A stretch of 64,000 nt of DNA from Chloroflexota bacterium (GCA_021789435.1 JAJYJO010000003.1:1-64000); one strand, 5' to 3'; counted from the first letter of the stretch, positions 1 to 10,204 are shown. Notes: generated by a model not told the origin, from the letters alone. Program-made: numbers and translations.

Positions 1-213
1 GGCGATGCGCTGGACGGCCTCGAAGTCGCCCGGCGAGGCGGCCGGGAAGCCGGCCTCGATGACGTCGACCCGGAGGCGAGCGAGCTGGCGGGCGACCTCC
101 AGCTTCTCGGCCGCGGTCAGCCCGGCGCCGGGCGCCTGCTCGCCGTCGCGGAGGGTGGTGTCGAAGATGCGGACCGTGCCCGGCACGATCGCCGGGCCGC
201 CTGGCCCGCTCAC
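1..213 (-). CDS. leuA: 2-isopropylmalate synthase, N-terminal part (runs off window edge)
   Basis: Reverse translation [60 protein letters not shown]; typical Leu[10 protein letters not shown] motif; GTGA overlap with ilvC stop. Confidence 0.9.
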   Translation of the reverse strand, partial: MSGPGGPAIVPGTVRIFDTTLRDGEQAPGAGLTAAEKLEVARQLARLRVDVIEAGFPAASPGDFEAVQRIA

Positions 214-1277
214 CGTCCGGCCTCCGACGCGGCCGGCGGCGTCCGCTCGGCGGCGGCCTGGGCCTCGCCGGCCCGGACCACCACGGGGTTGAGGAAGGCC
301 ATCTGGGCTCGCAGGGCGGCGCCGACCTGCTCGATCTGGTGGTCACGGTCGGCCGCCCGGAGCCGCTCGAACTCGGGCCGGCCCGCCTCGTTCTCGGCGA
401 CCCAGCGGCGGGCGAAGCTGCCGTCGCGGATCTCCCGAAGGACCTGGCGCATCGTCGCCCGAACGTGGTCGTCGACGATCCGCGGCCCGGAGACGTAATC
501 GCCGTACTCGGCCGTGTCGGAGACGCTGAAGCGCATGAAGTTGAGACCGCCGCGGTACATCAGGTCGACGATCAGCTTCAGCTCGTGCATCGTCTCGAAG
601 TAGGCCAGCTCGGGCTGGTAGCCGGCCTCGACGAGCGTCTCGAAGCCCATCTTGACCAGGTTGCTGACGCCGCCGCAGAGGACCGCCTGCTCGCCGAAGA
701 GATCGGACTCCGTCTCCTCGGCGAAGGTCGTCTCGAGCGCGCCGGCCCGGGTGGAGCCGAGCGCCCGGGCGTAGGCCAGGACCCGTCCCCGGGCCGTCCC
801 GGAGCTGTCGCGGTGGACCGCAAACAGCGCGGGCACCCCCCCGCCCGCCTGGAAGACCGTGCGGACCAAGTGGCCCGGGCTCTTCGGCGCGACCATCCCC
901 ACGTCCACGCCGCCCGGCGGGTCGATCAGGCCGAAGTGGATGTTGAAGCCATGGGCGAACATCAGCAGCTGGCCCGACCGAAGGTTCGGTCCGATCTCGG
1001 CGTCGTAGACGGCCTTCTGGGCCGTGTCCGGGACGGCGACCATCATCACGTCGGCGGCGTGGACCGCATCGGCGACGTCCATCACCGCCAGGCCGGCCTC
1101 GCTCGCCAGCGCCCGGCTCCTACTCGTCGCCGGCAGGCCCACCACGACGCCGACGCCCGATTCCGCCAGGTTGAGGGCGTGGGCGTGGCCCTGGCTGCCG
1201 TAGCCGATGATGGCGACCGTCTGGCCGGCCAGGGCGGCCGGATCGGCGTCGCGGTCGTAATACATCCGGGCGGTCAT
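210..1277 (-). CDS. ilvC: ketol-acid reductoisomerase
   Basis: 355 aa; [14 protein letters not shown] Rossmann motif, [19 protein letters not shown]. Confidence 0.95.
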   Translation of the reverse strand: MTARMYYDRDADPAALAGQTVAIIGYGSQGHAHALNLAESGVGVVVGLPATSRSRALASEAGLAVMDVADAVHAADVMMVAVPDTAQKAVYDAEIGPNLRSGQLLMFAHGFNIHFGLIDPPGGVDVGMVAPKSPGHLVRTVFQAGGGVPALFAVHRDSSGTARGRVLAYARALGSTRAGALETTFAEETESDLFGEQAVLCGGVSNLVKMGFETLVEAGYQPELAYFETMHELKLIVDLMYRGGLNFMRFSVSDTAEYGDYVSGPRIVDDHVRATMRQVLREIRDGSFARRWVAENEAGRPEFERLRAADRDHQIEQVGAALRAQMAFLNPVVVRAGEAQAAAERTPPAASEAGR

Positions 1278-1903
1278 CGCTTCACGGCCTCCTCGATGGA
1301 ACCGGCCCCGCGGGACATGACCACGGCGCCGGTGCGCACCAGTTCCTTGATCCCGAAGCCTCGCAGGAGGGCGACCAGCGCGTCCACCTCGGCCTCGGTG
1401 CCGGTCGCCTCCACGATGAGGCTGTCGGCCGCCAGGTCCACGACCCGACCCTTGTACATCTCCACGATGCTGACCACCTCCGGCCGGGTCCGCTCGGAGA
1501 TGCGCACCTTGATCAGCGCCAGCTCATGCTCGACGGTCGGATCCGCCGTGACGTCCTGGACCTTGAGGACGTCGATGAGCCGGTAGAGCTGCTTGGCGGC
1601 CTGCTCGACGGCCACGTCGTCGCCGTGGACGACCAGCGTCATCCGGCTCATCTCGGCGCGGTCGGTGTGGCTGACGGCCAGCGACTCGATGTTGAAGTTG
1701 CGGGCCCGCATCAGGCTGGCCACACGGTTCAGGACGCCCGGCCGGTCGCGGACGACGGCGACCAGGACGTGGCGGTGGGGAACCCCCGAGCCGGGCACCG
1801 CCCGGTCCGGGGGCGTGGCGTGGGCCGGCGTTGCGTGGGCCGGCGTTGCGTGGGCCGGCGTTGCGTGGGCCGGCGTTGCGTGGGCCAAAGCGTCGGGGCT
1901 CAT
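1274..1903 (-). CDS. ilvN: acetolactate synthase small (regulatory) subunit with N-terminal ATPAH repeat
   Basis: ACT domain [33 protein letters not shown]; start ATG at 1903 overlaps ilvB stop (ATGA). Confidence 0.9.
   Translation of the reverse strand: MSPDALAHATPAHATPAHATPAHATPAHATPPDRAVPGSGVPHRHVLVAVVRDRPGVLNRVASLMRARNFNIESLAVSHTDRAEMSRMTLVVHGDDVAVEQAAKQLYRLIDVLKVQDVTADPTVEHELALIKVRISERTRPEVVSIVEMYKGRVVDLAADSLIVEATGTEAEVDALVALLRGFGIKELVRTGAVVMSRGAGSIEEAVKR
1818..1886. repeat. 15-bp tandem repeat (gcgtgggccggcgtt), about 4.6 copies, inside ilvN
   Basis: Four identical consecutive copies 1818-1877 plus partial copy; encodes (ATPAH)n. Confidence 0.95.
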
Positions 1904-3867
1904 TCGTCCGCCCCCTGCCACTCCTCGAGCAGGTCGGAGAGGCCCTTGCCGGCCGGCATCATCGGGAAGACGTTCTGCTCCTCGGCGATCATGAAGTGGA
2001 CGAGGGCCGGCCCGGGGACCGCCCTGGCGGCCGCGATCGCTCCGTCCACCTCGTCCGGCGTGCTGGCTTCGAAGGCCGGGATGCCGTAGGCCTCGGCCAG
2101 CTTCCGCCAGTCGGGCCCCTGGAGGTGCGCCGAGTGGTAGTTGCCGGCGTAGATCAGCTCCTGCCACTGCCGGATCATGCCGAGCTTGTGGTTGTCCAGG
2201 AGGGCGATCTTGACCGGGATCCGGTCCTGCACCAGGGTCATCAGCTCCTGGACCGTCATCTGCAGCCCGCCGTCGCCGGCGATCGCCCAGGTCTCCTTGT
2301 CGGGCCGGCCGAGGGCGGCCCCCATGGCCGCCGGCAGGGCGAAGCCCATCGTGCCGAGGCCGCCGGAGCTGACGTGGCTGTTCGGGCGGCGGAAGCCCGC
2401 GTAGCGCGCCATCCACATCTGGTTCTGGCCCACGTCGGAGACGAGCGTCGCGTCGTGGCCGGTCGCCTCGCCGATCCGCTGGATCACGAAGTCCGCCGAC
2501 AGCAGGCCGTCCCGCCAGGCGCCGGAGCCGTGCCAGCTCGATGCTTCGGACTCGCGGCGCCAGGCGGCCAGCTCGGCCAGGTACGGGCCGCGTGCCTCGG
2601 CAGCCACCGCCTCGACGAGCGGCAACAGGCCCCGCAGGACGCGGCGGACGTCGCCGACGATCGGCACTTCGACGGCCACGTTCTTGCCGATCTCGGCCGG
2701 GTCGATGTCGACGTGGACGATCCGGGCGTAGGGCGCGTAGGTCCGGACGCTGCCGGTCACCCGGTCGTCGAAGCGCATCCCGAGGGCGACCAGCAGGTCG
2801 GCCGACTGGATGGCCCGGTTCACGTGCTTCCAGCCGTGCATGCCCATGTAGCCGAGGCTCAGCGGGTGGTCCTCCGGGAAGGCTCCGATGCCGAGCAGCG
2901 TGTGGGCGACCGGGATGGAGGCCTTCTCGGCCAGGGCACGCAGCTCGTCCCAGGCCCGGGCGACAAGGACGCCGTGGCCGGCCAGGATGACCGGCCGCGC
3001 GGCGCGCGCGATCTCGACGGCGGCCAGCTTCAGCTGGCGGGGATGACCGTCGAGGTTGGGGCGGAAGCCGGGCAGGCCGGCCACCACGTCCGCCTCGTCC
3101 GGGTGCGGCGCGCTCGTCTCCTGCTGCAGGGCGTCCTTGGTGATGTCCACGTGGACCGGGCCGGGGCGGCCGGTCCGCGCGATGTGGAACGCCTCGGCCA
3201 GAACCCGGGGCAGTTCGTCCGCGTTGCGGACCAGGTAGTTGTGCTTGGTCATCGGCAGGGTGATACCGGTGATGTCGATCTCCTGGAAGGCGTCCTTGCC
3301 GATCAGGGCGGCGGCCACGTTGCCCGTGATCGCGACCATCGGGACGGAGTCGAGCATGGCCGTGCCGATGCCGGTCACCAGGTTGGTGGCCCCGGGGCCG
3401 CTCGTGCCAAGGCAGACCCCCACCTTGCCGGTGGCACGGGCGTAGCCGTCCGCCGCGTGAGCCGCCCCCTGCTCGTGGCGGACCAGGACGTGGCGAATCT
3501 CGGGGTAGTCGGCCAGCACGTCGTAGAGCGGCAGGATCACGCCGCCGGGGTAGCCGAAGAGGACGTCCGCGCCCTGCCGGACGAGGGCCTCACAGACGAC
3601 GTCCGCGCCGATCCGGGTCCGCTTCCGCGGGCCGCGATCGTGGTGCGGGGCGAGGATGTCGACAGGGGATGCGCCGCGCTGCCTGCGCCCCGCATCCCGG
3701 ACCGCGTCCTGCAGCATCTCGCGCCGCGCGCGCTCCTCCACCGCGGCCCGCTCGGTGCCGTCCCCGGGAAGGTGGCTGCGGCGCTGCCGAGGGGCCGGCG
3801 CGGGCGGACGCGCGGACGCGGCGGTGCGGGTCGTCCCGCGGCTCGGTTGGTTGCTCGTCGTGGCCAT
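1900..3867 (-). CDS. ilvB: acetolactate synthase large subunit
   Basis: ThDP enzyme motifs (FGYPGGVILPLYDVL, GDGGLQMTVQEL); ATG at 3867 (MATTSNQ) preceded by GAGGGG, chosen over upstream in-frame starts that lie in or before the terminator. Confidence 0.9.
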   Translation of the reverse strand: MATTSNQPSRGTTRTAASARPPAPAPRQRRSHLPGDGTERAAVEERARREMLQDAVRDAGRRQRGASPVDILAPHHDRGPRKRTRIGADVVCEALVRQGADVLFGYPGGVILPLYDVLADYPEIRHVLVRHEQGAAHAADGYARATGKVGVCLGTSGPGATNLVTGIGTAMLDSVPMVAITGNVAAALIGKDAFQEIDITGITLPMTKHNYLVRNADELPRVLAEAFHIARTGRPGPVHVDITKDALQQETSAPHPDEADVVAGLPGFRPNLDGHPRQLKLAAVEIARAARPVILAGHGVLVARAWDELRALAEKASIPVAHTLLGIGAFPEDHPLSLGYMGMHGWKHVNRAIQSADLLVALGMRFDDRVTGSVRTYAPYARIVHVDIDPAEIGKNVAVEVPIVGDVRRVLRGLLPLVEAVAAEARGPYLAELAAWRRESEASSWHGSGAWRDGLLSADFVIQRIGEATGHDATLVSDVGQNQMWMARYAGFRRPNSHVSSGGLGTMGFALPAAMGAALGRPDKETWAIAGDGGLQMTVQELMTLVQDRIPVKIALLDNHKLGMIRQWQELIYAGNYHSAHLQGPDWRKLAEAYGIPAFEASTPDEVDGAIAAARAVPGPALVHFMIAEEQNVFPMMPAGKGLSDLLEEWQGADE

Positions 3868-3874
3868 CTGCCCC

Positions 3875-3914
3875 TCGCTGGTCCTGGGTGCCTGTCGCTG
3901 GTCCTGGGTGCCTG
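3875..3914. repeat. perfect 20-bp tandem duplication in ilvB 5' leader
   Basis: tcgctggtcctgggtgcctg twice (3875-3894, 3895-3914). Confidence 0.9.
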
Positions 3915-3973
3915 GTCGCGGAGCCCGCTCCCCTGGCTCGCCGGCGGCAGTGGCGGCCGCCGGGCGGGCCATC

Positions 3974-4002
3974 AAAAAACCCTCGCCGTTCCCGGCGAGG
4001 GT
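3974..4002 (-). terminator. intrinsic terminator/attenuator upstream of ilvB
   Basis: On - strand: ACCCTCGCCG-GGAA-CGGCGAGGGT followed by TTTTT; 10-bp perfect stem. Confidence 0.85.
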
Positions 4003-4027
4003 CCTGTCCGTCCTGGTGGTCTTCGCG

Positions 4028-4258
4028 CTACCTGCGCTCGTCCCTCCGCGTCCGTCCAGCCTCCCGCCGGGAGCCGGTAATGAGCCCGACAAGGCTCACG
4101 AGGCCAAGCTCGAGGAAGCGGAGTAGAGCGAGGAACGAGTTGTCGACCAGGCCGGCGTCTTCCAGCGGCACCTGCACGCGGCGGCCGTCCGTCCTGATCA
4201 GGACGGCGACGTGGCGGCGATCACGGCCGTGGAACAGGCCCAACCTGGCCTCCTGCAT
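4028..4258 (-). CDS. candidate ilv leader peptide (76 aa maximal ORF; real start may be internal)
   Basis: C-terminal FLALLRFLELGLVSLVGLITG rich in Leu/Val/Ile with rare CTA/CTT/ATT codons, directly before the terminator. Confidence 0.55.
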   Translation of the reverse strand: MQEARLGLFHGRDRRHVAVLIRTDGRRVQVPLEDAGLVDNSFLALLRFLELGLVSLVGLITGSRREAGRTRRDERR

Positions 4259-4526
4259 GCACCGTGGCGTGGACGCCTTGGTGTCCGGGCAGTCTAGCAG
4301 GCCCCGTCAATCTCGTCCTGAGAGGGCCCGGCCGCGGTCGCCGGGCGGCCGGGCAGGCGGGTTGACGGGCCGCCGGGCAGGCGCCCCTTCGGCGCCCCGG
4401 GGAGAACCGCTCCGCGCGAGGGCCCCTCAAGGCGGCTTGAGTCGCGGACTCCAGGGGCCTTTCGGACCATGGGAACGGGCCTTTCCTCCCTTCCGTCCGG
4501 GCCGCCGTGACGGCTCACTTCGTCCT

Positions 4527-4787
4527 GTGCCAACGCCTGACCGCGCGACCGACCGATCGACGCCGAAACCCACGCTCGCCGACCTGGGGCCGGGGCACAG
4601 CGCCCGCGTGGTTGGCGTCGAGGGCGATGAGGCGGACCTGCTCGCCCAGCTCGGCGTGGCGCCGGACGCCCGCTGCGAGGTGGAGTCGGTGGTGCCGCTC
4701 GGCGGGCCCCTGGTGGTCCGGCTGGGCCGGGCGCGCCTCGCGCTCGGGCGGGACGTCGCCGCCCGCATCCTGATCGACGACCGGTGA
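4527..4787 (+). CDS. feoA: ferrous iron transport protein A (FeoA domain)
   Basis: LADLGPGHSARVVGVEGDEADLLAQLGVAPDARCEVESVVPLGGPLVVRLGRARLALGRDVAARILID; precedes feoB with GTGA overlap. Confidence 0.8.
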   Translation: MPTPDRATDRSTPKPTLADLGPGHSARVVGVEGDEADLLAQLGVAPDARCEVESVVPLGGPLVVRLGRARLALGRDVAARILIDDR

Positions 4788-6796
4788 TCCGCCGCGCGCG
4801 CAGGCCCCCCGCTCCGCAGGAGAGGTGCGCCGAGGCCGTCCCGGTCGTGGCGCTCGTGGGGCGTCCGAACGTCGGCAAGTCCACCCTCTTCGCCGCCGCC
4901 AGCGGCCGTTTCGCCGAGGCGGTCAACGCGCCCGGCACCACCGTCGGCCGGGAGTCCCGGCTCGTCAGCGCCGGAGGCCGCCGCGGCTGGCTCGTGGACC
5001 TGCCCGGGACACTCTCCCTGCTCGATCGGCCCGCCGGCGACGAGCCGTTCTGGCGCACGCTCGCGGCGGCCCGGCCGGACGCGATCCTCCTGGTCGCCGA
5101 TGCCGGCGACCTGCGTCGGCATCTGCCCCTCGCGCTCGCCTGCCGCGACCTGGGCCTGCCCGTCGTCCTGGCCGCCAACCTGGTCGACGAGGCGGAGGCA
5201 CGAGGGCTCGAGCTCGATGCCGGCCGCCTCTCCCAGCTGCTGGCCGCCCCCGTTCACCTGACCGCGGGACGAACCGGCCGCGGCGTGGCCGAGGCCGTGG
5301 GCGACGCGCTCCGACTGGCGGACCAGCGGCGGCGGGTCCGGGACGAAGGAGCCTCACCGCGCGGGACGCTGCCCGCCTCCGGCTACCCGCTCGACGTCGA
5401 GCTGCGCCTGGCGCGCCGGGCCGGCGCCCTTGCCACAGAGGCGGCGCCGGCGCCAGGCGCCGCGCGTTCCCTGGGCGCCGCGGCCGTGGAGGCCGGGGGC
5501 GAGCCTGCGCGCCTGGTCGCTTCGGCAGCGATCTCCCCGCGCGGCGCGGCCACGATCGAGCTGGGCCCGGACCTGGAGCCGTCCCGCTGGGCGATCGCCG
5601 CCGATTGGGCGGCCCAGGTGGAGGATGGCCCCGGGCGGACGGCCGGTCCTGCGCTCACCGACCGGCTGGCCCGCTGGAGCACCGCCCCCTGGCCCGGCAT
5701 CCCGCTCTTCGTCGCCGCGACAGGGCTCAGCTTCGGCGCGATGATGCTCGTCGGCGGCACCCTCTCGACCACCCTGGCGACGGCCTGGAGCGCGGCCGCC
5801 TCGCCGGTCCTGACCGCCGGGGTGCACGCGCTCGTCCCGCAGCCGGTCCTCGCCGCCGCCCTGCTGTGGGGCCTGGACGGCGGTGTCCTGGCGATGCTCT
5901 CGGTCGGCGTCCCGTACGTCCTGACCTTCTACGTCCTGCTCGCGGTCCTGGAGGATTCGGGCTACCTGACGAGCGCCGCCGTTCTCACCGATCGGCTGCT
6001 GAACGCGCTCGGCCTGCCGGGCAGGGCGGCCATCCCGATCCTGGCTGCGAGCGGCTGCAACGTCCCGGCGATCTACGGCACGCGCGTCCTGGCGAGTCGC
6101 CGCGAGCGGCTGCTGGCCTCCTTCCTGGTGATCCTGACCCCCTGTTCGGCCCGCTCGGCCGTCGTGGTGGCGGCGCTGACGCCGTTCGCCGGTCCGCTGG
6201 TGACGGCGGCGGCCTTCGGCGTCGTCGGGCTGGTCGCCGTCGGGGCCGGCGTGGGGGCGAACGCGCTGGTCCCGGGCCGCCAGCCTCCGCTGGTCCTGGA
6301 GCTGGCGCCGCTTCGCCGGCCGGTGCCGGCCCTGGTGGGGCGCAAGGCCTGGCTGCGGTTCCGCTCGTTCGTCGTCACCGCCACCCCGGTCATGCTGGCC
6401 GGCTCCATCCTGCTCGGGCTGCTCTACGAGACCGGGCTCGTCTGGCCGCTCGCCGGCATCCTCCAGCCGGTGACCGGTGGGTGGCTCGGCCTGCCGGCGG
6501 TGGCCGGCATCGCGCTCGTCTTCGCCTTCCTGCGCAAGGAGCTGGCGCTCCAGCTGCTCGTGACCCTGGCGGTCATCCGCTACGGGGCCGGGGCGACCAG
6601 CCTGTCGGCCTTCATGACGGTCCCGCAGCTGTTCGTCTACGCGGTCGTCACCTCCGTTTCGGTGCCCTGCGTGGCCACGCTGGCGGCGCTGGGAGACGAG
6701 CTCGGCTGGCGCGCGGCCGCAACCCTCAGCGGGTCCACCCTGTTCCTCGCGCTCGGGATCGGCGGGCTGCTGGCCCGGCTGCTGGGCGCGGCCTGA
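4784..6796 (+). CDS. feoB: ferrous iron transporter B
   Basis: GRPNVGKSTLF, DLPGTLSL GTPase motifs followed by Gate/Nucleoside-recognition type TM segments (GCNVPAIYGTR). Confidence 0.92.
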   Translation: MIRRARRPPAPQERCAEAVPVVALVGRPNVGKSTLFAAASGRFAEAVNAPGTTVGRESRLVSAGGRRGWLVDLPGTLSLLDRPAGDEPFWRTLAAARPDAILLVADAGDLRRHLPLALACRDLGLPVVLAANLVDEAEARGLELDAGRLSQLLAAPVHLTAGRTGRGVAEAVGDALRLADQRRRVRDEGASPRGTLPASGYPLDVELRLARRAGALATEAAPAPGAARSLGAAAVEAGGEPARLVASAAISPRGAATIELGPDLEPSRWAIAADWAAQVEDGPGRTAGPALTDRLARWSTAPWPGIPLFVAATGLSFGAMMLVGGTLSTTLATAWSAAASPVLTAGVHALVPQPVLAAALLWGLDGGVLAMLSVGVPYVLTFYVLLAVLEDSGYLTSAAVLTDRLLNALGLPGRAAIPILAASGCNVPAIYGTRVLASRRERLLASFLVILTPCSARSAVVVAALTPFAGPLVTAAAFGVVGLVAVGAGVGANALVPGRQPPLVLELAPLRRPVPALVGRKAWLRFRSFVVTATPVMLAGSILLGLLYETGLVWPLAGILQPVTGGWLGLPAVAGIALVFAFLRKELALQLLVTLAVIRYGAGATSLSAFMTVPQLFVYAVVTSVSVPCVATLAALGDELGWRAAATLSGSTLFLALGIGGLLARLLGAA

Positions 6797-6871
6797 TCGG
6801 CTCGCCGCCGCGATGCGGGCGGGACCGGCGGCGCGAGGCCGAGTGCGGCCCACCGGTGAGGCGCCCGGGCG

Positions 6872-9800
6872 TCAGCCCTCGCCCGAGCCCCCGGATCGCC
6901 GGCGTCCGACCATCAGCCGGACGGCGACCGCGGCGACGGCCAGCCCGCCGAGGACGAGGGCCCGTCGAGCGAGCCGCGAGCCGGGTTCGGGCCGCGCAGC
7001 CGGCATCTCCGGCCACTCCCCGGGAACCGCCCGCACGACCGCCGTCGCGTCCTCCCGCCCCGCCGCCGTCAGGGTCTCCCATTCAGCCGCCGTCGGAGCC
7101 GCCGGCGGAGTCGCCGGCGGGCTCTCCGGGCGCCGGCTCCGGTCAGCCGTCGCCGCACCGATGCCTTCGGAACCCGGCCCCACGGCTTCTCTCCGGTCGG
7201 GCGTGGCCGGCCGCCCATCCAGCCGGGCCGCCAGGTCCGCCGGCCCGAGCTCGTAGCCGCCGGCCGCCTCGAGCGACCCCGCCGGCCCGCCAGGTCCCGC
7301 CGGGGCGAGGGCAGGCCGGACCCCCCGGCCGAACGGCCACCAGGCCACCTCGCCGATCCGCGCCGTCAGGGCCGGGACCAGGATCGAGCGGACCAGGAAG
7401 GTGTCGATGAGCACGCCGAGCCCGACCGTGACCCCGACCTGGACGAGCATCTGCAGCGGGGCGGTTCCGAGCGCCCCGAACGTGCCGGCCAGGATGATCC
7501 CCGCCGAGGTGATGACCGTGCCGGTCCGGGCCGAGGCGCGCCGGATCCCGTCGCGCAGCCCGTGGGCGGCGCTCTCCTCGCGGACGCGGGCCATCAGGAA
7601 GATGTTGTAGTCGGACCCGAGCGCCACCAGCAGCACGAAGACGATGATCGGGATGAAGTAGTTGAGGCCCGGCTGGCCCAGCCAGCGCTGGAAGATCAGG
7701 GTGGACAGGCCCAGGGTGGCGAGGTAGGAGAGGAGCACGGTCAGGACCAGGTAGATCGGGGCCACGATCGCCCGCAGGAGCAGGACGAGCACCACCAGGA
7801 TGCCGCCGATCGTGATCACGGCGACCCGCTGGAAGTCCTCGGAGATCGTGGTCTGGATATCCGTGAACTCGGCCGTCGGCCCGCCGACGAGGATGCTCGC
7901 CGTGTTGCCATACGCGGCCCGGCCGGTCGCCGCGGCGTCCCGGATCCGGTGGACGGTGTCGAAGGCGGCGGTGCTGTACGGGTCGCCCTTGACCGTGACG
8001 TAGAGCCGGCTGACGCTGCCGGTCGGCGAGACATAGGCGTCCAGCAGGGCCTTGGCGCTGCTCCCTGCGGAGCCGGAGAGCGAGGTCGGCAGGAAGTAGT
8101 CGTCGGGAAGGGCGGCGAACGGGCCGGCGAGGGACTTCAGCTCGGTGGGGACGGCCGTGGAGAGCTGGCTGATCCGTGCGCTGAGCGCGGTCGAGGCGGA
8201 TGTGGCCGGCAGGCTGGTCGGCAGGAGCAGGGCATCGGGCCGGCTGTCGAAGACGACCGCCAGGGCTTCGAGGTCCGTCGAGAGACGGCCGATGAGGCCC
8301 GCCGATGGACTGGCCTGCAGCTCGACGAGCACGGCCCGCGCGTCGGCGAACGATGGCTGGCCGGTGACGTCCGGGAAGGACGTGGCCAGCTCGCCGAGGT
8401 AGCCCGCGACGATCCGCAGCTGCGCGGCCGCTGCGGCCGGGTCGGCGGCCGGGGCGGCCGCCGCGCTCGTCAGCGCGCCGGACAGAGCCCGCAGCTGCAG
8501 GTTGACGCGAGCGGAGGCCTGGAGCTGGCGGATGGCCTGGCTCAGGGCCGCCAGGTCCCCGCGGGCGGCGGTGAAGGCGGCGGAGACGGCCTCGTCGGGG
8601 AATGCTGCGCCCAGCGCGTCGAGGTAGGAGACCGCGCTGTCGAGGCCCGTTGTCGCGTCGGGCTTGAGGAGGGCGGCGCGCGCCGCGGCCGGATCGCCAG
8701 AAGGAGTGAGCTGGGTCGCCAGGTCGGCCAGCTCGCCGGAGGGCCGGACCGTCGCCGGGACCGTGCCGTCGCCGGTCGGTTCCACGACGCTGCGGACCGC
8801 CTGGACACCGGCGGTCCGGGCCAGCAGGTCGGTCGTGGCGCGCAGCCTGGCCAGCGCGGTCGGGGTCGAGAGGTTGCCGCCCGGGACGTTCACCAGCACG
8901 TTGACCGGCAGAAGCTGGCCCTTGCCCAGGTGCTGCGCGAGGTCTTCATAGCCCTGTCGGGCGTCGCTGGTGGTCGGCAGCTCGGCCAGGACGTCGAAGT
9001 TGGATCGCATCGCCGGCAGGCCCGCCAGTGGCACGAGCATCACAGCCAGCACGGCGAGGGCCGCCGCGGCCGGGTGGCCGGTGATCCGGCGGGCCAGGGC
9101 GGCCCAGAACCCACGCTCGTCGTTGCCGGCCCGGCGGTGTTCGTGAAGTGGCCAGAAGAGGTGGTGGCCGAAGATCGAGAGGAGGGCCGGCGTCAGCGTC
9201 AGGCCGGCCAGCAGGGTGATGAAGATGACCAGGGCCAGGCCGGGCCCGGTGCTCTGGATCAGGCCGAAGCGTCCCACGACCATCGAGCCCAGGCCGACAA
9301 TGACGGTCGCCGCGCTGGCCGTGATGACGGCGCCGATCCGACCCACGGTGAGCGGGATCGCGGCCTCGACGTCGGCCCGGCCGAGCTCCTCGCGGAACCG
9401 CGAGATCAGGAAGATCGTGTAGTCGGTGCCCACGCCGAAGACCAGCACGACCACGAACGAATCCATGATCGAGGAGAGCTTCCAGCCGGCGCTCCCCAGC
9501 TCGCCCAGCACGCCGCGACCGACCAGGTAGGCGGCCCCGATGGTCAGCAACGGGACGAGGGCCGCCAGGGGCGCGCGGTAGATCAACAGCAGGATGAGGA
9601 CGACGAGCACGATCGTCACCACGGTCGTCCGGTCGGTGCCGTCCAACAGCGCCTGCATGTAGTCGCGGCCGATGCCTGCCTGGCCGGTGACGCTGACGCG
9701 CAGCCCGGCCGGCACGGTCGCGGCGACGTGGGCCCGGATCGCGTCGACGGCGGCGTTGGTCTTCTCCTGGAACGAGACCGTGTTGAACTGGACCGTCGCC

Positions 9801-10204
9801 AGCTCGACGGCCCCGTCGGGGCTGCGGAACATCGACGCCAGCTCGGGCTGCTGGACGACGCTCACGAACCCCGTCACGACGTCGTGCACGGCGGCCGGTG
9901 CCGACGGCGAGGTCAGCCACGTCCCGAGGTCACGGAGGTAGGTCTGGTCGGCACTGGTCAGCCCGCCGCCACGTTCCAGCACCAGCGTCGCCGTCGAGGC
10001 GGCCGCGTCGGATGGGAAGGCCTTCTGGGTCAGCTCGCGCGCCTGCAGCGATTGGGCATCGGCCGGCAGGAAGCTCGTCTCGTCGGCCGACCCGACGGAC
10101 GCGAGGGACGGGGCCAGGAAGGCCGCGGCCAGCGCGGCCGCGAGCCAGACCGCCACCACCAGCCAGCGGAACCGGAGGATCAGGCGACCGAGTCGAGAGA
10201 ACAT
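6872..10204 (-). CDS. MMPL/RND family transporter
   Basis: 1110 aa; two MMPL repeats with VVLVFGVGTDYTIFLISRFREEL and VLLVALGSDYNIFLMARVREE. Confidence 0.92.
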   Translation of the reverse strand: MFSRLGRLILRFRWLVVAVWLAAALAAAFLAPSLASVGSADETSFLPADAQSLQARELTQKAFPSDAAASTATLVLERGGGLTSADQTYLRDLGTWLTSPSAPAAVHDVVTGFVSVVQQPELASMFRSPDGAVELATVQFNTVSFQEKTNAAVDAIRAHVAATVPAGLRVSVTGQAGIGRDYMQALLDGTDRTTVVTIVLVVLILLLIYRAPLAALVPLLTIGAAYLVGRGVLGELGSAGWKLSSIMDSFVVVLVFGVGTDYTIFLISRFREELGRADVEAAIPLTVGRIGAVITASAATVIVGLGSMVVGRFGLIQSTGPGLALVIFITLLAGLTLTPALLSIFGHHLFWPLHEHRRAGNDERGFWAALARRITGHPAAAALAVLAVMLVPLAGLPAMRSNFDVLAELPTTSDARQGYEDLAQHLGKGQLLPVNVLVNVPGGNLSTPTALARLRATTDLLARTAGVQAVRSVVEPTGDGTVPATVRPSGELADLATQLTPSGDPAAARAALLKPDATTGLDSAVSYLDALGAAFPDEAVSAAFTAARGDLAALSQAIRQLQASARVNLQLRALSGALTSAAAAPAADPAAAAAQLRIVAGYLGELATSFPDVTGQPSFADARAVLVELQASPSAGLIGRLSTDLEALAVVFDSRPDALLLPTSLPATSASTALSARISQLSTAVPTELKSLAGPFAALPDDYFLPTSLSGSAGSSAKALLDAYVSPTGSVSRLYVTVKGDPYSTAAFDTVHRIRDAAATGRAAYGNTASILVGGPTAEFTDIQTTISEDFQRVAVITIGGILVVLVLLLRAIVAPIYLVLTVLLSYLATLGLSTLIFQRWLGQPGLNYFIPIIVFVLLVALGSDYNIFLMARVREESAAHGLRDGIRRASARTGTVITSAGIILAGTFGALGTAPLQMLVQVGVTVGLGVLIDTFLVRSILVPALTARIGEVAWWPFGRGVRPALAPAGPGGPAGSLEAAGGYELGPADLAARLDGRPATPDRREAVGPGSEGIGAATADRSRRPESPPATPPAAPTAAEWETLTAAGREDATAVVRAVPGEWPEMPAARPEPGSRLARRALVLGGLAVAAVAVRLMVGRRRSGGSGEG

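Noticed and set aside
1818-1886. CRISPR-like array
   Set aside because: Contiguous 15-bp in-frame tandem repeat without spacers inside ilvN.
4010-4060. T-box riboswitch upstream of ilvB (GCAGGTAGCGCGAAGACC)
   Set aside because: Resembles the TGGTACCGCG consensus but lacks the UGGN needed to pair with the tRNA NCCA end, and it overlaps the leader ORF stop; leader-peptide attenuation fits better.
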